DNA of 64,000 bases from Aureococcus anophagefferens (taxonomy: Eukaryota; Sar; Pelagophyceae; Pelagomonadales; Pelagomonadaceae). The position numbers were made by a program, and so were the translations under genes. The DNA is taken from assembly GCF_000186865.1 (NCBI RefSeq), contig NW_008705570.1, forward strand, positions 999,350-1,063,349, given 5' to 3'. This document shows, in pieces, positions 29,119-38,770 of this stretch; position 1 is the first letter of the stretch, and each line of letters starts with the position of its first letter. The notes beneath the pieces are model-generated. The model made no database searches. It was not told the DNA's origin and saw only the letters and a list, made by a program, of their open reading frames with translations.

Positions 29119-32100
29119 TTAGAAGCGCCGCTTCTTGGCGAGCGCGTCCTCGAGCGCGGAAATTGCGGCCTCGCGCGCCTCGAGCGACAGGCCGCACTCT
29201 GCGAGCTCGCGCGGCGTCAGGCCCGGCGGCGCGATGGCGTGTCCCGAATCGCGCTCCGGGGGATTGCACGCGAGCGTGCTCCGCGCGGCCGCGCTGGCGC
29301 CGCTTGAGACGAGGATGCCGATCAGCTCCGCGAGCTTTTTCCGCGCCGCCTCGTCGTTGAGCAGAGCAAGGTGGAAAACCGCGAGGTGCAACGACTCGTC
29401 GTTGGGATCGGCGCCGAGTGAAATGAGCAGCTTGGCCGCCGCGGCCTCGGGAAGGGACGCGACGAGGTGCCGGAGCGAGCCCTCGAGATCGCACTCGTCG
29501 GGGCGCTCTCGCAAGAGCAAGCGAAGCATTTTTTCCTGTTCCGAGTCGCACGTGCGCAGCGCGTACTGGAAGGCCGAGAAGCCCGGGTAGTCGCCTAAGT
29601 CGCGCATGGCGACGGACGCGCCGGCTTCCAGGAGAATTTCCGCGATTGAGATCCAGCCGCCCATCACGGCGGACTGGAGCGCGGTTCGACCATTCGATGA
29701 TATCCCGTCGACGCATGCGCCCAGGTTGAGGAGCATGACCACGCACTCGCTTCGCCCCTGCCCCGCCGCGAGCGAGAGAGGGGATTCGCCGTCGACTATT
29801 TGCGGCTCCATCCGTCCATGCAGCTGCGGGCGCCAGCTGTGCTCGGCGCCGAGGGGGAAGCCCCCGGCTTCGAGAAGCACACCCAGCACCTCGAAGTGGC
29901 CATAATTGCACGCGAGGTGCAGCGCGTCGGAGCGATGCTCGCGGAGCGCCGCGAGACAGTCCTTGTCGCGCAGGAGCGCCCGCACCGATTCTGGCTGCCC
30001 CAATCGAACAGCATCACCGAGCGAGCTTGCGCGCAGTGCAGTCTGCTCGTAATAGAGCGAGACGCCTACGTTTCTCAGAGCGTCGAGCGCCGCGACGTTG
30101 CCGAACTCGCTCGCCGACCGCACGAGAACTGAACGCTGCATCTCCGAGAGGTGCGCCTTTCGCAGGATGGCCTCGAGGCACGCGGCGCGGTTCTCGAGGA
30201 CCGCGATAACCAAAGCGTCGTTGATATAGCCGCGCATCTCATCTCTCGCCTTGTTAATCCTCTGAACAAGAAACTTCACGATGTTCAGATTTCCCATTCT
30301 TGAAGCCCAGAACAAAGAAAAGCCCCAATTCCGGTCGATAGTCGCGGACAATGCTGAGGCCTCCGCGACTTCCACAATATCAACAAGCTCGACGCCACGG
30401 AACTTTTTCCAAAGAATTCTGGCATACAAGATGGTGCATCGTGACACGAGGGACATCTCCGTAGCAGCGAACTTGTGCGGAAAGAAAAAGTCGCCTCGCG
30501 CGGCCGCCGCCGCGACGGAAGAGGGAGCTGGGGGCAAAACGTCGTGATTGAAATCCAGGGGCTCCATCGCGCAGTAGAGGTCCACGCGGCGCGCCGGCGA
30601 CAGGTTCGCGCGCCACAGCTGTTCTCCGTCATTCGAAGGAGAACTGACGAACGCCTCGATGCTGTCGAGACCCCTTCCGTAGCGAGCCAGCAGCATGCGG
30701 ACGCCCACCCCGTTGCCGCCCTGTATGGCGTGGTCGAGCGGCGAGTTGCCGTCGCCGGAAGTGCGGTAGGCGAGCGCGTCGGCCAGCAGCGGCGACGCCA
30801 GCAGCCTCGCCGCGAAGACGTTCCGGTGCTCGCGGAGCGCGTCGCCGAGGACCACGATCGCCCGCGGGAGGGCGAGCGCGTCCACGAGCGGACGCCGCAC
30901 GAACGAGCGCTTCCACTCGCGCGTCGCGTGGGTCCCGTCGAGCTGGACCACGACCGACACCGCGCTCCCGAAGAGCGCCGCGCCGCCCTCGACGAGCTGC
31001 GGCGAGACGGAATCGTCGATCGACGCCGCGACGAGCGCGCCCGCCCGCCACGTGTCGGCCGTCTTGTCGTAGACCTCGATGGCGTCGCCCGCGGCGAGCG
31101 GCCGCGGGGCGTGCTCCTCCTCCAGGAGGCTCGCGAGCGCGGCCGCGGCGCGCGCCGCGCCCGCCTCGCCGTCGGCCTCGCCGGGGCGCCGCGCCGCGAG
31201 GTCGTCCAGGATGGCGCAGTGCAGCGGCTGGTAGACTTTCAGGAACCACGGCGACACCCCCACCAGGGTCGACGCGAAGGACGCGACCGCGTCGCCGCGC
31301 GCCTTTGAAGTCACGGCGAAGCCCAAGACGGAGGGGATCAGCTCGTCGTAGATCCTGACGGTCGCGACGTCACCGACGCGAACGTCTCCCGGGTCGCGCC
31401 ACGCCAGGCTCTCAAACGACGGCGTGCCCAGCGCGTCGCGCGGAACGTAGCACGTGCTCAGCGGCAGCAGATGGCCGCCGACGACCTCGGCCCAGACCGC
31501 GTCCGCGTTATCGACATTCGCCGAAACGCAAAGCTCGCCAAACGCCGCGCGCCCGACGTGGTACACGGCGTTCACGCCGGCGTCGAGGTAAATTCGCCAC
31601 GCGAGCGCGACGACGAGGCGTTCGAGCGCTTCGACGTCGACGAAGGCCGACCGCGCCGCGGATCGGCGCATGCAGCGGTCGAGGGACGCGCGGTCGAGAG
31701 TTGACGGCTTCGCGCGCCGCGCGGCGGCGTCGCAGAGCCGCCGCGGCGTCGCCAGCGGCCCGCCCATGGCGCGCACGAGGAGCGCCGCGTCCGCCGGGGC
31801 CGCCGCGCGCGGCTTGCTGTCGTCGTAGGTGTCGTTGCTCCGATTGAGAAAGTGAAACAGGCGGCGGTAGGCCCGCGCGGCGGCGGGGTCGTCCGCGGGC
31901 GGCGCGAGGTTGACCACCACGTAGCCGAGCGCGATCATGCCGAGGCGCTCGCGCTCGAACGCCGCGAGCGACGCGATCGACTGCGACGCGTCCGCGTCGC
32001 GGACGGCCTCGCGCCGCGCGAGCGTCCGTGGCAGCCGCCGGCTCTTGAACGTGATGCCTCGCAGGTCGTCGCCGTCGTAGTTCACGTCGCAGCTGGGCAT

Positions 32101-32502
32101 CGTGCGCGAGGCGCTCAGGGACGTCCAATAATAGACCACGAGCCTTTCGGGCAGCAGGCCCGCGCGCCGCGCCGCGAGCAGGTCCTCGCGGTTCGCGACG
32201 ATCGCCGCGCGCCGGAACGCGTGGTTGCGCTCGTAGGCGCCGAGCGCCAGCTGGAGCCGGAGATCAAAGGACCCGCGCCGGAGGATGCGCCGCGTCGTCA
32301 AATCGAGCGCCTCGAGATCGAGCAGGGTCTCGAAGCCCGCGTACGCGAGCACGCACGACACGCTCGTGGACGACTTGGCGATCTTCGCGATCGAGACGCC
32401 ATCGGCTAAACACGGCCGCTTCGGGCGCCCCCAGATCAAAGCCCCGACGTCGGGCAGACTGCGCTTGCGCGAGTGGTCCAGGGTACTCGTGGCGCCGCCC
32501 AT
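29119..32502 (-). CDS. Large ankyrin-repeat protein
   Basis: 1127 aa, single exon. The C-terminal half has ankyrin repeats, for example YGHFEVLGVLLEAGG, GRSECVVMLLNLGACVDG and GRTALQSAVMGGWISIAEILLEAGASVAMRD (split here into two quoted parts), and more degenerate copies around 640-760. The N-terminal half is a globular region without a family I recognise. Part of the gene (about 30.0-30.6 kb) is clearly less GC-rich than its neighbours. It may be an adaptor, but the partner is unknown. The start at 32502 (MGGATSTLDHS) was preferred to an in-frame Met 15 codons upstream. The first residues MGGATS would allow N-myristoylation (inference). Confidence 0.7.
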   Translation of the reverse strand: MGGATSTLDHSRKRSLPDVGALIWGRPKRPCLADGVSIAKIAKSSTSVSCVLAYAGFETLLDLEALDLTTRRILRRGSFDLRLQLALGAYERNHAFRRAAIVANREDLLAARRAGLLPERLVVYYWTSLSASRTMPSCDVNYDGDDLRGITFKSRRLPRTLARREAVRDADASQSIASLAAFERERLGMIALGYVVVNLAPPADDPAAARAYRRLFHFLNRSNDTYDDSKPRAAAPADAALLVRAMGGPLATPRRLCDAAARRAKPSTLDRASLDRCMRRSAARSAFVDVEALERLVVALAWRIYLDAGVNAVYHVGRAAFGELCVSANVDNADAVWAEVVGGHLLPLSTCYVPRDALGTPSFESLAWRDPGDVRVGDVATVRIYDELIPSVLGFAVTSKARGDAVASFASTLVGVSPWFLKVYQPLHCAILDDLAARRPGEADGEAGAARAAAALASLLEEEHAPRPLAAGDAIEVYDKTADTWRAGALVAASIDDSVSPQLVEGGAALFGSAVSVVVQLDGTHATREWKRSFVRRPLVDALALPRAIVVLGDALREHRNVFAARLLASPLLADALAYRTSGDGNSPLDHAIQGGNGVGVRMLLARYGRGLDSIEAFVSSPSNDGEQLWRANLSPARRVDLYCAMEPLDFNHDVLPPAPSSVAAAAARGDFFFPHKFAATEMSLVSRCTILYARILWKKFRGVELVDIVEVAEASALSATIDRNWGFSLFWASRMGNLNIVKFLVQRINKARDEMRGYINDALVIAVLENRAACLEAILRKAHLSEMQRSVLVRSASEFGNVAALDALRNVGVSLYYEQTALRASSLGDAVRLGQPESVRALLRDKDCLAALREHRSDALHLACNYGHFEVLGVLLEAGGFPLGAEHSWRPQLHGRMEPQIVDGESPLSLAAGQGRSECVVMLLNLGACVDGISSNGRTALQSAVMGGWISIAEILLEAGASVAMRDLGDYPGFSAFQYALRTCDSEQEKMLRLLLRERPDECDLEGSLRHLVASLPEAAAAKLLISLGADPNDESLHLAVFHLALLNDEAARKKLAELIGILVSSGASAAARSTLACNPPERDSGHAIAPPGLTPRELAECGLSLEAREAAISALEDALAKKRRF

Positions 32503-32820
32503 GTTACAAAGGCGTCGCCCGCCTCGACGTTCGCGCGACGAGGCCAAGTCGGCGCGAGCGACGTTACGCCGACGATTTCACACACCAGGGCGGACCCCGG
32601 GCGGACCCCTGCGGACCCCTGGGCGGACCCCTGTCGACGTTTCACGGGCTCGAGTGCTCGTCCGCAAGTGTCCGCAGGAGCCGCAGGCGTCCCGGGCCGT
32701 CCGGGAGCGAGATGGCCTCGACTCGGCGTGATGTCGTCGCCGAGTCACGGCGCGGTGTGAGTCAAGGTTACTCGGCAGCAGAATGGAGGTACTACCCGCG
32801 TGGGATTCAAAAGCCGGACC
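32503..32820. other. Intergenic with short GGACCCC repeats
   Basis: 318 bp between the ankyrin-gene start and the methyltransferase stop. The stretch 32590-32636 repeats GCGGACCCCTG-like units four times. No gene is supported. Confidence 0.55.
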
Positions 32821-33741
32821 TTACCGGTAGTCGTCCTCCTCGTCCGGGACGAGCGACGCCCAGCGCCACAGCTCGTTGTGCTCGACCTCGTCGAACTTCG
32901 CGAAGCCCATGGCCTCGAGGTGGTCGTAGATCCGCCCCCCCTCGTCGAGGTGGTCGTTCTCGAAGAGCACGTTCGGCGCGCGGCCGAGCGTCGCGTTCCC
33001 GCCCAGAAGCGCGCGGTACTCGAAGCCCTCGAGGTCGAGGTGCACGAGCCCGACGTCGTCGGCCGACGCGAGCACGGCGTCGATGGTCGTGCACGCGCCC
33101 GTGCCGTTGCCGCCCACGCGCCACGCGCCCGCGTTGGCGTCGCTCCGGTCCAGACCGCAGTCGTCGCGCGGCGCCGCGTCGAGCGCCGCGGTGATGACGC
33201 GGACGTTCGCGAGCGCGTTCGCCGCGACCATGCGCTCGACGAAGGCGACCTTCGAGGGGTCCGGGTCCAGGCCGACGAACCGCAGGTTCGGGAACGCGGC
33301 CGCGAGGGGCAGCAGATGGTCGCCGACGTGCGCGCCGGCCTCGAAGACCGTACCCGTCGTCTGCTGGAGCAGGCGCCGGAGCAGGGCCCGCGTGCGCGGC
33401 TCCCAGCCCACCGTCGAGTTCACGCGCATGACGAATTCCTAGGTGGAAAAACGAATGTTTCAGGAGCTCATGCTGAATTAAAAAATTACCTGCGTCCACT
33501 CGGATTCGACGACGCACAGCTTGAGGCGCCGCGTCGCCGCGACGTGGCCGCCGCCGCAGCGCGTCGCGTCGAAGGGGCGCCGGAAGCTCGTCGCGTTGAT
33601 TTGGCGCCGCAGCCGGGCGCGCCGCGCCGAGAGCGAGTCTGCCGCCGGGAGCCGCCGGCGCACCTCGGCCCGCTCGTCGCCGCCGAGCAGCGCTGCGCCG
33701 GCCGCGACGAGGACGCTGAAGATGAGGGCGCGCAGTGCCAT
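32821..33741 (-). CDS. FkbM-family methyltransferase, two exons
   Basis: Exons 33741-33490 and 33438-32821 join in frame to 289 aa. The N-terminus (MALRALIFSVLVAAGAALLG) is a signal peptide or anchor. The methyltransferase domain shows TVFEAGAHVGDHLLPLA (SAM motif I), FVGLDPDPSKV and the FkbM-typical VGLVHLDLEGFEYRALLGG. FkbM enzymes O-methylate sugars or polyketide-like substrates. The intron 33439-33489 is an ordinary 51-nt spliceosomal intron (GTAATTTT...CCACCTAG), AT-rich and without any duplicated flank, unlike the introners. Confidence 0.8.
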
Positions 33742-33933
33742 GGGTGCGATGCTGTCGTGTTGCGGCGGACGACGACGGGCAGCCTCGACTCAGCTCGCAG
33801 ACACGACCATCGTCAAAAATATATTGCGTGGACTGCAAGAGGATCACCATTAGCCTGACAGAACTGGCGCGAGCCTGCCCGGGGCCGTTCTCAACCGTCG
33901 CGCAGCCCGACCGTCGCGAGCTTCGTTTGGAAC

Positions 33934-34805
33934 ATGGGCGCCGGCGCCTCGGCCGGCGCGGCGACGGAGCAGCGCGACCTGGACCCCGGCGCGGCCGAGC
34001 AGGCGCGCATCGTCTTCGACTGGGCGCGCTGCCAATTCGACGTCGCCATGCCGCCGAGCGTGAGCGACTGGGTGCCGGACGGCGTCTGGAGCGAGGCCAT
34101 GCTCAACATCAATTGCAACCTGCTCGGCCAGTACGCGAAGAAATGGCGCGACCCGACCTGCGCCGAGGCGACGTCGGCCAAGCTGCTCAAGGCGGCCGTG
34201 GGCGCGGGCGTCGAGCACGCGTCGAAGCTCGCCGTCCCGGTCCCCGCGAAGATCGCGGGCGACGTCGCCGTGTCCGCCGGCAAGGCCGCCTTCGCCAAGG
34301 CGCGGCGCGCCGAGTGGGACGACCTCGTCGTGCCCGGGCTCGAGGACCTCGTCAAGTTCTTCAACCACGAGGCGACGTCCGCGGGCCAGAGGCTGCGCGT
34401 CGAGCTCGCCGACGCCCGCGCCGGATGGTTTCGTCGCGCCGCATCGGTCGAGCGCGCGCTCGTCGGAAACATGGCACGATTCACCGTCGAACTTCTCAGG
34501 TCGACGCGCGGCTGTCGCCGATGCAGTGCGCGGAGCTCGCGACGCGGCGAAGGCGCATCGAGCTCGCCGAGGCGAGCGCGTCCAACGGCCGCGCCGCCGC
34601 CGACGACGCGGCCGCGGGCAAGGCCGCGCGGCTCCGGCTCCGCGAGCTCGCGGCGACGTTCTTCGAGAAGGTCGACGCGCGCGCGGCGAGCGCCGAGGAC
34701 CTGTTCCGCGAGGCGCGGCCCCGCGAGGACGACGCCCCGGCGGCGCTCGCGAGCCTCGCGGCCGAGGTCGTCCCCACGCTCGCCTTCCGGACCGTCAAGG
34801 CGTAA
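33934..34805 (+). CDS. Hypothetical protein, two exons
   Basis: The frame starting at 33934 (MGAGASAGAATEQRDLDPGA) changes to a second frame ending at 34805. The best join uses the acceptor TTCTCAG at 34499 with either donor GTCGAGCG at 34447 (53-nt intron, 272 aa) or donor GTCGAGCT at 34399 (101-nt intron). Both keep the frame. The protein is alpha-helical and acidic/basic mixed (KFFNHEATSAGQRL; later AATFFEKVDARAASAEDL), possibly BAR-like, but no family is assigned. The MGAGAS start could be N-myristoylated. Confidence 0.5.
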
Positions 34806-34852
34806 ATTTATCTATTTTTACCGGGTCAACCTTCAATTTTGCGGCACAGTGC

Positions 34853-36408
34853 ATGCGTAAAGCGGAACCGGCTCGCGAATCGGGCGCGATGGGCGCTGCG
34901 GGTGGTGATGCGCGTGGCAAGGGCCCGCTGGCCATGTCCGTGCTCTGCATCGTCGTCGCCGTCGGCCAGCAGGTCGTCCAGCGCACGGGCTTCGACTGGT
35001 TCAAGCGGACGCCGCTGACGTTTGTGAACAACTACCCGAACAAGCGCGAGCTCTTCAAGATCGTCGACGGCGGCGACGGCCGGAAGAAGAAGAAGATCCT
35101 GGGCATCCTGGGCGGCGGCGGCGGCACGTTCCAGGCCCACGCCGACGACGGCATGGTCTTCGGCTGGCGCCGCGTGACCAAGACCGGCAGCTCCGGCAAA
35201 GCCAAGGAGGAGAGCGTCGCGGTCACGAAGGAGCTGCGGCCGACGTTCGTGCTCGGCTCCGAGGCGCCGAAGCCCCACGACCTGGCGAACCTGTCGCCGG
35301 ACCACGCGCTGGCCGTCTACCGCGGCGAGGCGCTGCTCCTGGAGCTCGGGCCGTTGGAGAACGGCACCGCGCTCGCGACGCCCGGCGACTTCCTCGACTG
35401 GAAGTGCCAGGCCACGGGCGAGCTCCACGCGCGGTCCGCCGTGACCTACCCCGGCGAGCCGCTGCGCTTCGAGAAGACGAAGACCTGGGAGCTGTGCCGC
35501 GACGAGACGCCGCCGTCCGCGCCGAACCGGGCAGGAAAAGGGTGATTCAAGATCGCTTCAACACTAGTGTTCCGCGCGCGATCGTTCCGGAAAAAGCATC
35601 CACGCGTCGAGAGCGCTCCGAGAGATGATCGCTCGTCCAGAAATTAGCCGAAACGAGTGGAAAACGACCGAGATAGGAGCCTCCAAAGTTGGGAATGTCG
35701 CACTCTTTTCCCGCCCAGGCGCCGAAGCGCGTCGACCGGTACAAGGACCCCGTCGACGGCCGCCGCGTGTCCCTCGAGGTCTACAGCGACGAGCCCTACG
35801 TCGCCGTGCTCCGCGACTACCTCTCCCTCGAGGCCTGCAAGCAGCTCGAGGGCGAGGCGACGAAGGCGGGCCTCAAGTCCGCGACGGTGCTCGACGGCGC
35901 GGGCGCGGGCGGCGGCGTCGCGGGCGAGCGCCGCGCGAAGCAGGCGACGATCCCCCGGGGCGCGCTGTCGTCGCGCCTCGTCGAGCGCGCGGCGGCCGTC
36001 GGCGAGAAGATCGTCGGCTACGAGCTCCGGGGCTCCGCGGCGTTCCAGGAGCCGCTCGCGTTCGTCGAGTACGACGCCGGCTCCGAGTACGCGGCCCACG
36101 CCGACGGCGCGGCGTCCGGCGCCTACGTGGCGGGCGGCCGCGTCGCGTCCGTCGTCCACTACTGCGCCGCGCCGTCGAGCGGCGGCGCGACGGTCTTTCC
36201 GAACCTCGACGTGAAGATCGACGCCGTGCCCAAGTCCGCGCTCTTCTTCGCCTACAAGGGCAGCGACGGCAACATGCTCGGCGAGGCCACGGAGCACGTC
36301 GGCTGCCTCATCAAGAACGGCACGAAGAAGATCGTGACGTCCTGGCTCCGGGAGGGCGTCGAGAAGGCGCGGCCCGCGAAGTTCTTCTACGACCGGGGGG
36401 TCACCTAG
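34853..36408 (+). CDS. Prolyl 4-hydroxylase-like 2OG-Fe(II) oxygenase, two exons
   Basis: Exons 34853-35518 and 35719-36408 give 451 aa. A hydrophobic segment near residues 28-42 (MSVLCIVVAVGQQVV) suggests membrane anchoring in the secretory pathway. The C-terminal half is a P4Hc domain: FVEYDAGSEYAAHADGAA contains the HxD metal pair, SGGATVFPN follows, and EHVGCLIKNGTKKIVTSWL has the distal His and the Lys that binds 2-oxoglutarate. It would hydroxylate prolines or another protein residue. The N-terminal half is unassigned. Start codons at 34853, 34889 or 34934 are possible. The intron is introner 6. Confidence 0.75.
35527..35718 (-). mobile_element. Introner element 6 (intron 35519-35718, GC-AG, phase 0), opposite orientation
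   Basis: 192 bp with the duplication GCGCCGAA at 35519-35526 and 35719-35726. It starts CCGGGCAGGAAAAGGG and ends CTCTTTTCCCGCCCAG. The body is in orientation B (same as introner 5). Splicing joins P-S to A-P-K-R-V-D in frame. The second base of the left terminus is C rather than A, and an inner base of the right terminus has also changed. Confidence 0.93.
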
Positions 36409-36439
36409 CGGGCGCCGGGCTGCCCGTTAGCATAACGAC

Positions 36440-37951
36440 TTACGCCTTCTTCGCCGGCGCGAGGGGCCCGCAGAGGCCGCCGCGGCAGCCGTTGCGCGTC
36501 TTCGCGACGAGCGCGGCGCGGTTCGCGCCGTTCTTGGCGAGCTTGCCCGGCACGGGCGAGATGGCGCCCATGGCGAGCAAGTTCACCTCGGCGCCCCGGA
36601 GCGTCGCGAGGTCGTCGTCGCGGGGCTTGGGCTGCCCCGGCGCCTCGCCGGCCTCCTCGAGGAAGCCGAACGCGCGGCGGAACGCGGCGCCGTCGGCCGC
36701 TACGTCGTTCTTCAGGTGCGCGGGGATGACGCGCTTGAAGTCCCACGTCGCCACGGCGTCGGCCCAGTCCAGGGTCTCCACGGGGTTCCGGTTCAGGATG
36801 AGCGTCTGGAGGATCGGGGCCACGAGCAGCCCGTCCTTCCGCGAGCCTCTGAGCGCCGCGAAGGCCCGCCCGTCGTCGCCGACCCAGTCCCAGGGGTAGA
36901 TGCCCGCGAAGTCCGGGTTCACGTCCGGCCGCCGCTCCTCGACGGCCTGGTTCACGGAGTGGACCGCGATGGCCGCCGGCATGAAGTACAACCCGAAGAG
37001 CTGCACGCGGCGCCAGCCGCGTCTGAGCTCGTCGACGTTGTTCTTGTCGACGGGCTGGAGGATCGTGTCGCGCGCGTGGTAGAGCAGGGGCCTCTTCGCC
37101 TCGTCGTCGAGGAGGAAGATGGGCGGGATCTCCTCCGAGACCCGGACGACCGTGTCCGTCACGAGGAGCGTCTTCGACGCCCGGTGGAGGAAGGCCGTCT
37201 CGCCGAAGGCGCCGTCGCGCGAGATGAAGGGGCCCAGCGTCTTCATGTCCAGGTCCGCGACCCAGGGTGTTTCTTCCGCGGACGCCGGCAGCGTCTTCGT
37301 CCGGCCGAGGGGGAACCCGAGCAGCGGGTTCGGCAGGTTCACGGGCACGGCGTACTGGCCCGGCTGGACCCAGACCGTCGCCTTGGGGAACTTGGACGCG
37401 AAGACGCCGCAGTAGGTCTTGTGCTCGATGGCCACCGTGCCGAGGACGACGTGGCGGACCGGGCCGTGCTGCTTTTCCAGGTCGCGGACCATACTGACCA
37501 ATTCCCGCGTCGCCGCGATGGGGTTGTAGACGAAGAGGCCGCCGCCGGACTTCTCCGAGAGCTTGACGACGACCATGCGGCTCGGCACCTGCACGTTGAG
37601 GATGCCGAACTTTTGGTCGAAGGTCCAGATCCGCCCCGGGACGACGGCCTCGGCGGGCGCGGTGCGCTTCGACTTGTAGGGCCCGACGGGCAGCACGCCC
37701 CAGAGGCCGTACTCGCTCGGCCGCTGCGGGTTCTCCGCCGACGCGACGGCGCTGCCGGCGAGCAGCGCGCCGCCGACGAGCGCCGTGCGCCGGTCGAAGG
37801 CGCCGTCGCCGCCGTCGTCGACCTCCGCGGCGCCGCGCGCCAATGCCCGCCTCCGGCTCGGCGCGCTCGCGACGCCGGGGGCCGTGAAGGACTGCAAGAC
37901 CGGGCTCAGGAGCGCGAGGAGCACGCCCAAGAGGGCGCCACGCTGGCTCAT
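36440..37951 (-). CDS. DUF4336-family protein, likely thylakoid-lumen targeted
   Basis: 503 aa. Three targeting layers can be read: a signal peptide (MSQRGALLGVLLALLSPVLQ) ending in LQS-FTAP like the ASAFAP motif, a basic transit segment, and a second hydrophobic signal with twin arginine (RRTALVGGALLAGSAVASAE), which suggests Tat/lumen delivery. The domain then shows WTFDQKFGILNVQVPSRMVV and GGLFVYNPIAATREL, typical of DUF4336 (metallo-beta-lactamase-like) proteins of algae and cyanobacteria, whose function is unknown. The start at 37951 gives the complete leader. Confidence 0.75.
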   Translation of the reverse strand: MSQRGALLGVLLALLSPVLQSFTAPGVASAPSRRRALARGAAEVDDGGDGAFDRRTALVGGALLAGSAVASAENPQRPSEYGLWGVLPVGPYKSKRTAPAEAVVPGRIWTFDQKFGILNVQVPSRMVVVKLSEKSGGGLFVYNPIAATRELVSMVRDLEKQHGPVRHVVLGTVAIEHKTYCGVFASKFPKATVWVQPGQYAVPVNLPNPLLGFPLGRTKTLPASAEETPWVADLDMKTLGPFISRDGAFGETAFLHRASKTLLVTDTVVRVSEEIPPIFLLDDEAKRPLLYHARDTILQPVDKNNVDELRRGWRRVQLFGLYFMPAAIAVHSVNQAVEERRPDVNPDFAGIYPWDWVGDDGRAFAALRGSRKDGLLVAPILQTLILNRNPVETLDWADAVATWDFKRVIPAHLKNDVAADGAAFRRAFGFLEEAGEAPGQPKPRDDDLATLRGAEVNLLAMGAISPVPGKLAKNGANRAALVAKTRNGCRGGLCGPLAPAKKA

Positions 37952-38151
37952 TGCGGCGGTTGATTCGACAGATCGCGAGCTCAAGGACTGTGACAGGGTA
38001 GATGGTGCACGGTCCGTGTCCACGTTGCCGCGCGCATTTCCTGGCAGCCCGAGTGCTCCAAGATGGAGCTCGTGCACAATCCCAAGCAACCAGGCCTCGC
38101 CTCGGACTTCGCAACAACACACAAGCTTTCGCCACACCTACACATCCAAGC

Positions 38152-38646
38152 ATGGCTGTCATGGAGATCATCGAGCCCGCCCTGCACGTCATCTCTTCCG
38201 GCGTCGTCGTGCTCGTCTACTCCATCTTCGTGATGACGGACCGCATGCGTCCCGTGATGGCAGCGCCCGGGTCCTTAACGTCGACGATGACGCTCGCGCT
38301 CGTGCTCGCGCTGGGCACGAACATGACGTACTTCGTGGGCCGCGCGGCCAACGTCGAGATCTGCGCCGAGCGCCGCCTCGCCGCCGCGGTCGCGCTCACG
38401 ACCCTGCTCCTCTTCGCGACCGTCGACTGCTGGAACGCCGTGCGGTACCAGGAGCGCATCGGCGAGCACAACAAGGACACGAAGAAGGAGGTCCAGGGCC
38501 CGAACGACCGCGCGAACACCGTCGCCGCGGGCGTCTTCTTCGAGCTGCTGATCTCGCTGGCGCTGCTGGCCGTCCTCGTCAAGACGAAATTCGCCGCCGC
38601 GGTCGAGCCCAAGCCCGAGCCCGTCAAGGAGTGCACGTCCCCGTAG
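38152..38646 (+). CDS. Small four-helix membrane protein, unknown
   Basis: 164 aa with hydrophobic helices around residues 10-28, 45-62, 78-96 and 125-142, and a charged Lys/Glu/Pro tail. No family is recognised. The start MAVMEIIEPALHV at 38152 fits. It is divergent from the DUF4336 gene, with 200 bp between starts. Confidence 0.6.
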   Translation: MAVMEIIEPALHVISSGVVVLVYSIFVMTDRMRPVMAAPGSLTSTMTLALVLALGTNMTYFVGRAANVEICAERRLAAAVALTTLLLFATVDCWNAVRYQERIGEHNKDTKKEVQGPNDRANTVAAGVFFELLISLALLAVLVKTKFAAAVEPKPEPVKECTSP

Positions 38647-38770
38647 ATCGGACCGCGCGGAGCGTGCTAAGGAGGTTGCGATTCGCCAGCGTAAAAGCCC
38701 CGTCGACGTCCTCCTCCGCGAGGCGCTCGTGCTGTGGTAGTTAATGCACAAACGACCACAACTCCCTCCT

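Noticed and set aside
34399..34499. An eighth introner in the 33934-34805 gene, suggested by GTCGAGCT and GTCGACGC flanks
   Set aside because: Only five of eight flank bases match, the inner sequence lacks the CAGGGCAG/CTGCCCAG ends, and the length would be 101 or 53 nt. A plain short intron fits better.
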